DNA of 64,000 nt, taken from assembly GCA_036785705.1 (NCBI GenBank), contig JAWUZG010000051.1, forward strand, positions 17,946,501-18,010,500. The letters are read 5' to 3'. The stretch is from Acanthornis magna. Taxonomy: Eukaryota; Chordata; Aves; Passeriformes; Acanthizidae. The position numbers and the translations under genes were made by a program. Below the pieces are notes generated by a model. It made no database searches and was not told the DNA's origin. It was given only the letters and a program-made list of their open reading frames with translations. Below are positions 52,401 to 62,957 of the stretch, piece after piece. The first letter of the stretch is position 1. Each line of letters opens with the position of its first letter.

Positions 52401-55400
52401 GTCAGTGTGCTCCCATTCTCTTGCTGCTCTGGTGCTTCTCTTCTGCTGGCATGAGTGCTTCTGTAGCCATGTAGTAAATGGATTCAGGAACTGATGTTGA
52501 ACGGATCTAGATGGATTATTTTTACTCAGATTAATTCCTTACATGACTTAGCATTTACTCGCACAAATGCTTGTGTTGATGTAATGGAAGAGTGAGAGCA
52601 AAATGCTCTCTAAGGAAGATCAGACCTGCTGCTGTTGATAGCAATATCTGTTAGTGTGGTTTTAAAGTGTGGGTGGAGCTCTAAAGCCAAGGTGGAGTTT
52701 GATTTTCCAGTGAGCTGAATTTGACAGCTGTGGGATATCTGAGACGGTGGATTTGACTTGACACTGCCTCTTGTGAAGATCTACTAAATAATTTTAGAGT
52801 TACGGCTATTGACTTTCTTCTCCCTTTTTTAGCCAGGATTCATGTAAATCTGTTTACAAGTTTTGCTTTAGAGCACTTCAAATTCCAGGTATTTTAATGC
52901 AAATTTATGCAAAGTACATATCTTTTCACATTAAGAGAGCTGGGGAAACTTTTTCAAATTAATTGAAGAGCAGCCATTTGCAAATTATATTTAAAATAAA
53001 TAGGCAAACATGGTCAAAGGTACTCACTGATGAATAAATAGTCATACTCTTCTAGGCCTGTTTTCTGCACAGTTTGCTGCTGCAGAAAATGGGCCAACCT
53101 GGGTTTTGCCAAGATGTCATGATACTGCATAATTCCCAAGAAGTAAGTAGTTCCCCTCCAAGGCATCATTCTCCCTATTCTGTTTCAGGAATGCAAATGA
53201 ATTAATTGCCTGTAGGAGAGAGAAAGTTTGGATGGGAGAAAGGACATACAGATTTCTTTCTTGTCATGAATTTTAAGCTTTCATTTTCAGTTCTCTGTAA
53301 TGAGAAATTCTGTGTTCCTCAAGCAATGTTCTGTGTTATGGAAACCTTAAATCCTGTCTAAAGAGAGGCTGCTTCAGTTGGGCTTAGGAGCACTTGTTGG
53401 AATTCTTTACACATTATTTATCCTAGTTCTGCTACTGCTGCATTTCTGTTCCCTTACTTAAGGAGGGCAGTTTATCAGTAAATTTTTGTACTCTGTTAAC
53501 ATCATAACATAATTAAATGACAGTTCTGCCCCAAGAGAAGGTGTGCAGCCTTATTGCAAAACATAAATCTAATATGACATAGAGCCCTTAAGAAAGGGGA
53601 AAAAGAGTTGGGAAATGTAGGTAACGGTGGAAAGGGATGCAGTCTTGTGAGACTAGAAATTAGACAGACAGTGGTAGAATGTGTTTCAGGAATGACTTTA
53701 ACCAGTATTAATACAATTTGAAAAGAACAAAGAAGTCTTTGGTGTGCTCTAGAAATGAAGGGGAATGAAATTACTTACTTTAGGTTAAAAAATCAAGTCC
53801 TAGAGATGTTTGCTTGGAGAAAAGCTAGTGATTTTTAAAGGGTTTTTTTTTTCAGTTGTAGAATATTCCATACATTTTATGTCTTGTGCAATCTTCTTCT
53901 AAATTGTCTTGGATACTGTGGAGTGGAACGTTTTCCTCTGAATGTGGCTATTCCACTGCAGACCTCATTCTGGAGCTGTGAGCCCTTTGTATTGTGAAGA
54001 GCAGCTCTCAGGAACTTCCTAACTGAGAAGTGGGTGGTTCTGCAGTGACACACTAGAGACTTCAGAGTTCTTAGTTGCCCAGTGTTCAACAGTTTCATGT
54101 TGTTGGTTCCTGTGTGTCAAAGCTGTAGGCTGTGAGTCCTGTCCTCTTGGATGAACAAGATTGTTTTTAATTAAGTGTCTGCTGCTCTTTAAGTATTTCT
54201 TCCTTTTTTCTCTCACTAAGGGCTTGAACCAAAAGAAGTTGAAACTGCAAGACCACCTCCTTTATCTATAGCTTTTTTCTTTTTCCTTGCTTTCTTCTTT
54301 TAATTTTTTTCATCTCATATCTCCTCAGCTGTGTCTGTACTTGAACACTTAAAAGCACTGAATCAGGGGAACACTGTTGTCCATGGAAGAATTTGTAAAT
54401 GGGTGTAAGCTATGGATGGGGCCTGTGAAAATGGGCAGCGTACTTGGTCAGAGGTTTTGCTTTCATGTGCTGAATCATAGATGCAGCTCAAATGGGTAGC
54501 CGCTTTCACTATCTGCATGTTCTTTCCTCCACACAGGTAAAGCTGTGTTCCTGGCACGAGACAAGCACCATTTGGCAGACCTAAGCCATTTGATCCGTCA
54601 TGATGCCCCTTACTTATTTCAAAAATACGTTAAGGAGTCCCATGGCAAGGATGTGCGCGTCATCGTAGTGGGAGGCCGTGTGGTGGGCACCATGCTCCGC
54701 TGCTCAACAGATGGGAGGATGCAGAGTAACTGCTCACTTGGTAGGAAAAGCATTGCTCATAGTTTTGATCATAATTTTTCCATCCAGTTGAAAAATCACA
54801 AAGCCAACTGAAATAAGCTGCAGGTGTTACTTTGTGTTAATTGTGCCTAAGGATTAAGTAAGAAACATGTTGAGCAAACACAGAAGGAGAGACAATCTCT
54901 GCTCACAGTATTAGATGGATAGGATGGATGACAAACGGCAAAGTTCTAGAACACAAATGGAGCAACTGATGTAGTAATGGCGGTTTGATGCTAATGCCAT
55001 TTTATCATCTGTTTCATCCTGTTAAGGGGAACAGGAGAAGATGGAAGACAGAAAGCAGCACTTAAGGGAGGTGAAGGAGGCAGTCAGCTGGCAATGGGGT
55101 AGAAGAAAATGTTAAGAGAGGAAGCTGTTTAAGGCAATAAACAGTTGGATTGCACTGTGCATCTTCTGTGCTGCCTTAAGTCTGTCAGGTTCCTCCCTGC
55201 TACCTCTTCCCCCAAAGACTGTATCTGGGAGAAAGAGGAGGTTACTGCGTTGATTGTAGCATACTGAGAACTGAGATTCTGCATAGCTTTGGGTGTTGGA
55301 CACGGATGTTTCTGAGGATAAAAGGAGGAAGGATGGTTGAGGGTGCCTGGCTGAAACGGTATTGAACCTGAGCAGGGATAGGATAAAATGTGTTTATGTG

Positions 55401-56637
55401 TAGTGCAGTTTTGGTTAGTCAAAATGCCTAAGAGGTTTTAGTTACTACTTGATGCAGAGGAAATATAACCTGAAAGATTTTTCTGCTAAAGGTTTTTTTT
55501 TGTTTGTTTGGTGTTTGGTTTTTTTTTTTTTTGGTTTGCTATTCTTTGGGTTATTTTTAAACTTAAGTATTGTGATAGATGAAGTGTGAGCCAGTTTATC
55601 CTTGGATGATGGACTGTGAACCTGACCAGCTGAGGTTCAAACACAAATGTTCCCTAATTCTTGCTTTAGAGACAGTAACCTGTGATAGCAAGTTGAGAGG
55701 GATGTGAGCAGATTATAATGTCTTAATCCCCATCCTCCTCAATTATATCTACAGTTAGAGCTGTAGTCTTATCAGGAGCTCTAGGTTTAATTTTGCTGAA
55801 AGATTTCTTGTAATAACTTACAAACATGTAAGGAAAGCCTCTACTTTAAAAGGGACAAGAGTGCTTTCTTAGTTCATTTTTTAAAATATCCTGGGATCAT
55901 AAAAATGTGTATATTTTCTTGACTAAAAAGTCATCACGTAACTGTTTTTTAAACAAGTCATAATCTTGACCTGCAAAGGCAGGTCAGAATCGTTTGAAGT
56001 CCTGCTCTGGTATCAAGTTCATTAGTAGTCACTGTGCAAAGGAGGTTGCTTTCTAAGTGTGCTTGCAGGCTCACTTTGAAGCTCCCCAGCCAAAAAGCAC
56101 TGACCAGTTGAGAAGGATGTCAGTCACCTGTGACCTGAGCGCAGACAGCAAGTTTTTTTTTCACTTTTTCCAGGTGGTGTAGGAATGATGTGCTCGCTGA
56201 GCGAACAAGGCAAGCAGTTGGCAGTCCAAGTGTCAAACATCCTGGGGATGGATGTGTGCGGCATTGACCTGCTGATGAAGGACGACGGGTCATTCTACGT
56301 CTGCGAGGCCAATGCAAATGTAGGTTTCATTGCCTTTGACAAGGCTTGTAATTTAGACGTAGCTGGTATCATAGCGGACTATGCCGCTTCCCTGCTGGCC
56401 CCCGGCCGCTTGACGCGGCGCATGTCCTTGCTCTCCGTGGTGTCCACGGCCAGCGAGACTAGCGAGCCAGAGCTGGGCCCTCCAGCTGGGGCCGCTGTCG
56501 ACAACATGAGTGCTAGCTCCAGCTCTGTCGACAGCGACCCTGAGACCACGGAGAGAGAGTTGCTCACCAAGCTCCCGGGGGCTCTCTTCAACATGAACCA
56601 GCTATTAGCCAATGAGATCAAGCTCCTTGTGGAGTGA
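25256..56637 (+). CDS. RIMKLB: RIMKLB: beta-citrylglutamate / N-acetylaspartylglutamate synthase B (five coding exons, whole CDS span)
   Basis: Joining 25256-25430, 49346-49576, 51528-51614, 54537-54740 and 56174-56637 gives 1161 nt: 386 codons plus TGA, the length I recall for human RIMKLB. The sequence is near-identical to the mammalian protein, so the paralogue RIMKLA is unlikely. RIMKLB is a cytosolic RimK-like ATP-grasp ligase that uses ATP to join L-glutamate to citrate (beta-citrylglutamate) or N-acetylaspartate (NAAG). Visible residues: an N-terminal preATP-grasp region (about 1-115), ATP-binding Lys158 in the [11 protein letters not shown] segment, the hinge LFQKYVKES at 191-199, Arg205 and Arg219, and presumed metal ligands Asp264, Glu277 and Asn279 in [10 protein letters not shown] and [10 protein letters not shown] Ser-rich tail (about 316-360) follows the catalytic domain. 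No signal peptide or membrane segment is seen. The start is the MCSSV methionine, with A at -3. The exons are intact, with no frameshift or lost key residue. Catalytic roles come from family knowledge. Confidence 0.97.
32961..33012 (+). ncRNA. Candidate microRNA-like hairpin in intron 2
   Basis: Arm TGACAACTTGAGCAGAATA (32961-32979), a 14-nt loop, then arm TATTCTGCTCATGTTGTCA (32994-33012). The arms are complementary at 18 of 19 positions. It lies on the sense strand of a host intron, as many microRNAs do. I do not recognise it as a named family. A short inverted-repeat transposon remnant is the main alternative; no clear target duplication flanks it. Confidence 0.35.
33061..33094 (+). repeat. 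Short inverted repeat, 12-bp arms
   Basis: AGAAAGCCTTTC (33061-33072) pairs with GAAAGGTTTTCT (33083-33094) with one G-T wobble and a 10-nt loop. Confidence 0.7.
34067..34494 (-). mobile_element. CR1 LINE fragment in intron 2, antisense to RIMKLB
   Basis: Read on the plus strand it starts with catagaatggtttgggttg, then ggaccttaaagatcatcta, gggcagctgcagcttctctg, aagaatttcttcctaatatc and cattcccaattctctcagcc. This is the reverse complement of a CR1 3' end. The 5' end of the element is truncated near 34494. Confidence 0.88.
37881..37898. repeat. Perfect 18-bp palindrome
   Basis: AAAGTAATATATTACTTT is identical to its reverse complement. It is AT-rich and in intron 2. Confidence 0.9.
38982..39195 (-). 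mobile_element. CR1 LINE fragment in intron 2, antisense
   Basis: The plus strand reads agaatcatagggataattga, gagggacctttaaaagccat, tggaccaacctcct, a diverged middle, aggttttgaatatctccaa and a closing ccaccctcatgg. These are reverse-complement landmarks of the CR1 tail. The copy is about 0.2 kb and diverged. Confidence 0.75.
40993..41034 (+). repeat. Tandem repeat, 13-14-bp unit, about three copies
   Basis: Variants of cctgtgtaatgtt recur three times, then partially. Confidence 0.85.
42149..42218 (+). mobile_element. Short CR1 tail remnant in intron 2
   Basis: The segment tggttgggcatgatcttaga followed by a ttttacagcctt-like run and cctatgattctgttcttg matches the last about 70 bases of a CR1 element, including the degenerate attctg terminal repeat. 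It is too short to place in a subfamily. Confidence 0.6.
44755..44808. repeat. Two adjacent short inverted repeats
   Basis: ACGAAC-4 nt-GTTCGT (44755-44770) is followed by TTTACCG-14 nt-CGGTAAA (44781-44808). The block is CpG-containing within AT-rich intron. Confidence 0.75.
46382..46757 (+). mobile_element. CR1 LINE fragment in intron 2, sense orientation
   Basis: Landmarks in order are cagcctggagaagaggagg, ggtgaccagtgacaggacc, ggtttaggttggatatcag, ggcactggaacaggctcccc, a tgagttcaagaagtgttttg-like run and gtacactctgtgattt, followed by an A-rich run. This is a CR1 3' end of about 375 bp. Confidence 0.87.
48421..48437 (+). repeat. Poly(T) run
   Basis: Seventeen consecutive T, followed by a T/A-rich segment. 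Confidence 0.95.
49346..49576 (+). CDS. RIMKLB: RIMKLB coding exon 2 (Gly59-Gly136)
   Basis: The exon is 231 nt, begins after a pyrimidine-rich acceptor ending ttctttag and stops at TATG|GTAAGG. It encodes the [20 protein letters not shown] strand, the segment from [10 protein letters not shown] to [10 protein letters not shown], and the start of the ATP-grasp fold up to LPDTFSYG. It is symmetric phase 1-1 (77 codons), so skipping it would keep the frame but remove the link between the N-terminal domain and the ATP-grasp domain. Confidence 0.97.
49577..51527 (+). other. RIMKLB: RIMKLB intron 3
   Basis: 1.95 kb, phase 1 within Gly136, GTAAGG...CCAG. AT-rich, with a T-rich run near 50617-50644. 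No other feature seen. Confidence 0.95.
51528..51614 (+). CDS. RIMKLB: RIMKLB coding exon 3 (Gly136-Gly165, contains ATP-binding Lys158)
   Basis: This is an 87-nt exon between the acceptor tttttgccag and the donor CGAG|GTGGGT. It encodes [17 protein letters not shown] and the [11 protein letters not shown] segment. Lys158 corresponds to the ATP-grasp lysine that contacts nucleotide phosphates. The exon is phase 1-1, so skipping it would stay in frame but delete this lysine and probably abolish activity. Read-through of the downstream intron gives a short extension that stops before 51694. Confidence 0.96.
51615..54536 (+). other. RIMKLB: RIMKLB intron 4
   Basis: 2.9 kb, phase 1 within Gly165, GTGGGT...ACAG. 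Unique AT-rich sequence. No repeat family or gene seen. Confidence 0.95.
54537..54740 (+). CDS. RIMKLB: RIMKLB coding exon 4 (Gly165-Gly233, ATP-grasp core)
   Basis: This is a 204-nt exon between the acceptor tcctccacacag and the donor CTTG|GTAGGA. It encodes [15 protein letters not shown], the adenine-hinge segment LFQKYVKES, the [13 protein letters not shown] strand pair and the [18 protein letters not shown] loop. Arg205 and Arg219 fall here; Arg219 is the substrate-side arginine of the family as I know it. The exon is phase 1-1. Confidence 0.97.
54741..56173 (+). other. RIMKLB: RIMKLB intron 5
   Basis: 1.43 kb, phase 1 within Gly233, GTAGGA...CCAG. Contains a T/TTTG-rich run at 55491-55540. 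Confidence 0.95.
55491..55540 (+). repeat. T-rich / (TTTG)n low-complexity run
   Basis: Nine T, GTTTGTTTGG units, then about thirteen T. Confidence 0.9.
56174..56637 (+). CDS. RIMKLB: RIMKLB terminal coding exon (Gly233-Glu386 and stop)
   Basis: The exon starts after the acceptor ttttttccag at 56173 and ends with TGA at 56635-56637. It encodes [20 protein letters not shown], then the metal-binding core with Asp264 (GIDLLM), Glu277 and Asn279 (CEANAN), followed by [20 protein letters not shown]. After about residue 310 comes a basic and Ser/Thr-rich tail with [17 protein letters not shown] and [12 protein letters not shown], likely disordered. The C-terminus is [13 protein letters not shown]. 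The G+C-rich codons here contrast with the AT-rich flanking introns. Confidence 0.97.
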
Positions 56638-57978
56638 TGCCACGTGTAAATAGGTGACCAACAGAACTCTCTCTTGTAAATTTTTTTTTTAAGCCAACTT
56701 GCAATGCTGTTTATCAGAGATGCTCAGAGGAAGGAGGAGAGGGGGTGGGTGTGTCAGTCAAGAGAGCAAAAGTAAAAGGCACGCGTGCTGTGATTGGCAT
56801 CCCTACTCTTTTGCAGAACATTAAATTGTCTTCATTTTTTATCAGTTTTACATTGGAGATGCTCAGTTCCTAACCAAGTGGCAAGTTTATTTGGATGCTA
56901 CTTTGGTCCCCAGATATATTGCAGTTCATGTGTCTTCACAGGCAAGCATTGAAGCGTGATTCACACTTGAAGATTTTCAGAAAGTTGTCTGGCAGCTCTT
57001 TAGAAACTTCTGTGAATTACTGCACCAGTTAAATCTCTTCTACCTCTGTAAGGCTTGATCCTGTAAATTGCTGAGTGCCTCAAATTCTTTATGTGAGTTG
57101 AAGGTATTAAATACCAAGTATTTCAAAATTCCTGGACACCTACTGTTCCTACTTTTGTAGATGGGAGCTGTAAGTTCAGGATACTTTTAAAGTCATCACT
57201 TTCTGACCTTGCAGGATATGGCCTTTCAAATGATGAGGCTGAGAGAAATGTCAGTTGACAATGTGAACTTTCTGTAAAAATCTGTAAATTGTACCATCTT
57301 GGCAACTTTGTGTCTAAATTTCTTTATGAAGCTTTTAAAGGAGGATATTAGTACTTCTGTTTTTCTCATTTCAAATCCTGATTTGGAAGGTAGGGGAATT
57401 GGTCATATTCTATTTGTGGGCAGAAGTGTCACGTTTTTAACTTTTTTGCATGGTTGGAGGAGATAAACAGCACTGTAATGTTTGGTATACAAAATGATGT
57501 TTAATGTGAAAAAGAATTACACTAGTTTAAAACAAACGTGCATCGACTTGTATTTGTTAGTGTTTTAGTCTTTCTGAGAGAGATCTGCAATGTTAATGTT
57601 CTTTTTTCTTTAATACATGCTAGTCCAACACTCCCTTCTCTATGCCTGCATCTTTAACAGTGGCCAAAGTGAAAACACTGCAGACTCTTTGTTAAGAAAA
57701 CACTGAGTTATAGCCTGTACATTGGTGGGGGGTTGTTTGTTTGTTTTTATTTTTTGCCTTTTTTGGAGGGAGGAATGTGGTAAGGTGTGGAGGAGGGAAA
57801 GGCTGATTAAAAGTGATTAGTCATCCAGAGGAACTTTAGAATAAAGCTGCAGTTCGTACAATACTTACCAGGCTTACTTTTTCCCCACTGGACATAAAAA
57901 CTGATGTTGGCATAAATCCAAAGAGTATAACTGGGGAGAAATACTCAGTTCTTAGCTTTGGGAAACATGTGGCAGATT

Positions 57979-58075
57979 TAAAAAAGAACAAAAGGGGGAA
58001 AAAAAAAGAAGGAAAAAAAAAGAGCTCAGCCAGAGTAAAAAAAGACAAAACAAACAAACCCAAAAAACCAAAAAA
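57979..58075 (+). repeat. A-rich low-complexity block in the 3' UTR
   Basis: Repeated poly(A), AAAG and AAAC runs. It could cause internal oligo(dT) priming in cDNA libraries. Confidence 0.85.
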
Positions 58076-58411
58076 ATCCCCTAGGTCCACAAACAATTAA
58101 GGGATTGATCCTGGACCCTTACATGTGTGTCGTGTGAGTGCACACACTCGTGTGTGTTTGTGTGTGCGCAATTGTTTTGCTTTATTTTTTTGAGGGTTTT
58201 GGCTGTTTAGCTCTTGATTTTTTTCCAGACTTCCTGATTTTCCTTAATCTTTCTGGCTGTGCATTTTCTCATTAGCCTCGAGCTGGTTTTGAAAAAGATA
58301 ACCAAAACAGATACTGAGTCCATTTTTCAGTCCCTGTCTTCCTCTTCCTTTTTCTCCTCCTTCTCCCTTTTCATTCCCCTCTTATTCTCAGGGTTCATAA
58401 AGCCCTGGAAC

Positions 58412-58439
58412 TATATATATATATAAATATATATATAAA
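58412..58439 (+). repeat. (AT)n simple repeat
   Basis: TA units interrupted once by AAA. Confidence 0.95.
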
Positions 58440-58787
58440 GATAAGCCTCTTTTTTAAAAACAAAAAGTAAAACGTTTACAGTTGAAGAATCATCTTGTGA
58501 AAATAGGTTTGTTTGGAGGGGGGTTGTGTGTGTGCAATGCTGCTGTTTTCTGGATACTTTAATGGAGCATGTCCCATGTACCCTCTGAGGTTCTGCACTG
58601 CCCACCTCTGTGGCCCTTCCTCACCTCTCTGCTGCTCTGCTGTTTTATCTTCCCTTGGACCTTAAACACAACTCACGGACACTATGCAGAGAGTCTTCAA
58701 GAGGCAATAAACAGTATTAACCTGCTTTATGGAGGTTTGATCATGCTTCTTTGTACAGTTTGGTTTTTTTTATTTTAAAAGGAATGT

Positions 58788-58793
58788 AATAAA
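58788..58793 (+). terminator. RIMKLB: Canonical poly(A) signal AATAAA, probable main RIMKLB 3' end
   Basis: AATAAA lies 2.15 kb after the stop codon and is followed within 10-70 nt by T-rich and GT-rich sequence. A second AATAAA at 58706-58711 lies just upstream. Distal AATAAA hexamers occur at 62926, 63403 and 63800. Confidence 0.6.
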
Positions 58794-59117
58794 ATGGCTT
58801 TTTTTTTTGTAGAATTAAATATTATTATTAAAATCAAGTGAAAGGTTGACTGTTGGTGTTAAGCAGGAGAGTGGACCAGCTGGTCCAGCAAAAAAAGGAT
58901 CTTCAGCTGTTAAGGTATTTTCAAATCCTTCTTCCTGAGCCTTCAAGTGCACAGGTTATACCTGAAGAATATAGAGGTCTTCAACTTCCATGAAGAGTTA
59001 CAGAATGACAGAATGTGAAAGTAGCCTAATCTCTAGTCACTGAGCAGTAAACTGTCTCTTCCAAGAGCTCTCCTTCCCTTGCTTGTTTATCCAAGGGGAA
59101 TTTGGGGTGGAGGGTGG

Positions 59118-59142
59118 TTTTTTTTTTTTTTTTTTTTTTTTT
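59118..59142 (+). repeat. Poly(T) run, 25 bases
   Basis: Uninterrupted T25, flanked by GGTGG and GGTCTC. Confidence 0.95.
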
Positions 59143-59974
59143 GGTCTCTTCCTTTTTACTGATAGGTGCTTGCAGTCCTTGAGAGGCTGCTAGGATCAGT
59201 CCTTCGCTTTCTAGGCACATGTGGAATAACAGCAGGGAGTAAACATGTGCTGGTTGGTATACTGGGGCCTTTGTGTTCCTACCACAGGAAACATCTTTTA
59301 GAGGAAAGAGCTGTTAACTGAATGTTCTGGATTGTTTTTTTGAGTCCTCATAGTATCTTGTAGCTCACAGAAACCATACATTTCTCGCACCCTTTCAGAA
59401 TGTCTAGGTTGCACCTCACAGTTGTAAAATTTGTCAAGTAAACATAAGATTTTTTTAAAAGACCAAGTGGATTGAGAGATTTGCAGTTTGACTCCCTTCT
59501 GATAAGTTGCTCTTCTGGTTGGTGCTTCCATTACTAGTTTGGAGATAAGTCTATGCATAGTGGTCACAGAGGAAGACAGGATTTGAAACATCATGTACAT
59601 TTGTTTGGACATTGGGTATTGAAGCTGCATGAAAACCTTGCTTGAGGGTTCATTTGTACAAATGGGCACACTTGTCTCATGTATTTACTCCGTACTTACC
59701 CGTTGCTCCTGAAATAGTGAAGTGCAAAGAACAGCCTGGGAATGCAAGGGGGGTGTCTTGTTTTTACTTCAAGGAAAAAACACCAACAAAACTAGCCCGT
59801 GATAACCAAGCAGTGTTTCCCATTGAAGGTGAACTCCACAGATGTCAGCTTTATACACTTTATTTTATTTAGTTCTGTGTGCTAAAAATCACATGCTAAA
59901 ATTCTGTACAGTTGCACTATCACTACCTCCATATGTGGGTTTGGAAGCATGTGCTGAAAAATGGTCAACATAGT

Positions 59975-60007
59975 GATGGATAACAATAGTGGTGGATAAC
60001 AATAGTG
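59975..60007 (+). repeat. Two-copy tandem repeat, about 16-bp unit
   Basis: gatggataacaatagtg is followed by gtggataacaatagtg. Confidence 0.9.
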
Positions 60008-62942
60008 CCAATACAGCTGATGGTGATACAACTATTTTTGTATATTTTAATGTTTGAAAGAGCCACTTAGAAACTCTTGTTTGCAAGAATAAGTTTCTTA
60101 AAAAACTACATCTGATGAAATTTTGTTCTCTGTAACACTGGAGATTTTCTTCTGTTCAAATTACTGTGTTTGTAATTGATGTCTTGGTGTCAGTGTATGG
60201 ATTGTATCTTAATCCTTGTATTTAATGCTTTAATATGTTTTATAAAATCTTTTCTTGTAATGTTACAACACCTCATCTGTAAAACAGTGTCAGTGCTTGA
60301 TGCTTATATTGACTGTTACATTTTTTGTTCTGAGCTGACGGTCACTCTAGAAGCATTTTCTCCCACTTTGTGTGCTATCCTTGCCGTGTGATATTTACTC
60401 AGGAAATAACCTCTGGAACATCTGGCTATGTCAGACGCAAAGGAGATACTTCTTCAGATGTTATACGAGACTACAAAATGCAACAAATGAAACCAGTGAC
60501 GCTTGCTAAATCCCCTCATTGCAAAAATCTGTCAGTTAAATACATAAGGGACCATTAAGGGCTTAGAGAGACTTTGAAAACAGATCGCATGTACAGTATC
60601 TTTCTCATGGCTCACTCTTTTTGAGAAGGTTTATGGGCTTTTTGGCTGGTGTGAGACACACGACCCACTCCTGTTCTCTATGGAATAGTAGGTGCTCGGA
60701 CAGGTAACTTCTGTTGCTACTGTCTTTTTTAATTTTTAATTTTTTCACTGTTCTAGGAGTTGTTTTAAACTGAACACTGCAGGATTTATAACCAGGTGTT
60801 TGCTGCCTTTTCCTTTGTTTTATTTTTTTTAATCTTTCTTAACCTTTGAGGGTGACTTTTGGAGCATTCTGATGGTGGATCTTGGCCTGCTGTTGGAAGT
60901 CTCCAAGCCTCTCATGTTTCTAATTTGAGTTGAAAAGCTTTTATTTTGTTTATTTGTTTAAAACAATGATACAAATTAGATGCGCGGATTGTGGGTGGGA
61001 TTTGCTGCGCTATTTCGGGTGACTTATTCTCCCTTCTATTACAGAAATGTGTTCTAACAGTTCACACTTTGTTACTGTTCTTTGCAAAACTTTTCAGGAG
61101 CCAAAAAAGTCAAACAATCCAGAGAAAACCCCTTCTCCCCTTTCCGATGGCAAGAGTGAGAACTTATGAAAAATCCTTGCGAATGTTCCTTCCTAAACTT
61201 TTCCCCCCAGTAATGCAAGCGGGTAAAATGGTAAACGCAGCAGTTTGGTGGCATCCAAAACCGACCTGTTGTCAGGTAAATTGACACTTTTCTGCTCTTA
61301 CTCTAACCTTCATAAGTTTGCTAACTTGTCTGCCCTCCTTTCTTCCCATCAGTTCATTTTGGTGGTACTTGTTGAATGAATTCTTTAACCGGATTGAGAG
61401 AAAATCCTGCTTTACTTCCTTATTTCCCCTCATACTTGTTGACTTTTAAGAAAACTGTCATTGTGCTTTGCTTTACTCAGGTGAGACAAAACTGAGAGCC
61501 CCATGCAGCTGTATCAGGGATAGTTTTATAATACATAACGTCCACTTTATCAATTCTAGATAGTGTATTATTCTTCAAGTGTATTATTTTAGCTTAGATT
61601 TTTGAAAGATATATTGCTTTCCATTTGCTAAGTGAACATAACTGCAGAAGTTAGTAGTTGATCCTGTAAAGAGGACAGATGGACGAATACGTGTGCTGAA
61701 GAAAAAGCCTGTTGGACTGATTATTTCTGTTAGTGGAGGATGGGGTGACACATTTTGTCTTGCCCTTACTGCTATATCAAAGCACTTACACATTTTACCT
61801 CTCTCTGGTAACTCTCTCCCTTAATCTCAAATCATGTAAAAGTACTGGGTACTTAATACATTTTGCTTAATTTAAGGAGGAAAATCTCGTATTTTACTCA
61901 GAGGTAAAATATCAGACAATTGGAATACCATTCCAAGTTGAAGAATAAGAGCCTACAAACAGGCTTCCATGTTTCCTGATGCAGTATTATATTTCCCATT
62001 ACATCTGTAAAGAATTATCACTTGTTTCAGATTATTTTTCTGTGTACATTAATTACTCCACTATACCATCATAAAATTGTCTTTGTTTCATAGTCTCAGT
62101 TTATGTTTTCCTGAAAGACAGCAAACTTACCAGCAATATAATAAACTGCAACTTCAAATTAAGGTGGGAGGGAATAGTTTTAGAGCCAAATTTTGCTCTC
62201 AATTACACTGAGATAAACCTGGAATCACTCTGTCAAAGTCAGTGGAGTGATATCCGATTTCACTGGTATAATTGAGTGTATAATTTGTGTCTTTAACTTT
62301 ACTTGCAAGGTAATTTTACAAATCTGTTATACTTATGTTTCCAATGCTTTTTCCTTTCAGACACACCCACTTCTTGCGTCTCAGCATTGGGCAGGCCTAT
62401 TCCTTTATTTGTGTATATTTTTGTGCATCAGCTGCTATAGGACACGGGTGTAACACTTTCAGGCATGTGGTTGGGTGTCGTTTTGGGGTTTGTAATAATG
62501 TCTAAAAATAAGAATTTCTTTTCTTCAGATTTATTAATTAATTCGTGTTGGATCACAGTTTTGCATCTCTAACCTGATTTTAGATACATATTTTGTGAAG
62601 ATTTTCTTGAAAGAAATACAGTACTCGTTCTTTGCAGAGTCTGCAATTGATCTTTGGTGGGGAGAGTTGACCAAAATGTACTGCATTCTGCAATAGTTAA
62701 TGTTTTAATATTTAATGTTGCTTGAAAGGTGGTTTTACAGATCATGCTCCTTCCTCTTTATGGAATGGCTTTCAAAGCCCTGTATTGATCTTGGTTGTGC
62801 CCAGTGCTTTGCCTAGTGTGTGGGGAAATGTAGAATTTGAATAGGCTATGATTTCTTAGACAAGGTGTGATTATGTGCATGCTGAACAAGAACTTCTTCT
62901 ATATGCCCTTCTGCTGCAACAGAATAATAAAACTGGTAGGTG

Positions 62943-62957
62943 GCAGCAGCAGCAGCA
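62943..62957 (+). repeat. (GCA)5 repeat
   Basis: Five perfect GCA units within noncoding sequence. Confidence 0.95.

Larger units (their letters stand above)
56638..58810 (+). other. RIMKLB: RIMKLB 3' UTR (proximal form)
   Basis: This AT-rich noncoding stretch follows the stop codon and runs to the AATAAA at 58788-58793, after which a T-rich then GT-rich segment (58800-58860) fits a downstream cleavage element. Weaker candidate signals lie at 57840 and 58706. It includes a TGTAAATA Pumilio-type site eight bases after the stop codon, an A-rich block (57979-58075) and an AT dinucleotide run (58412-58439). Longer forms ending at signals beyond 62.9 kb are possible. Confidence 0.65.
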
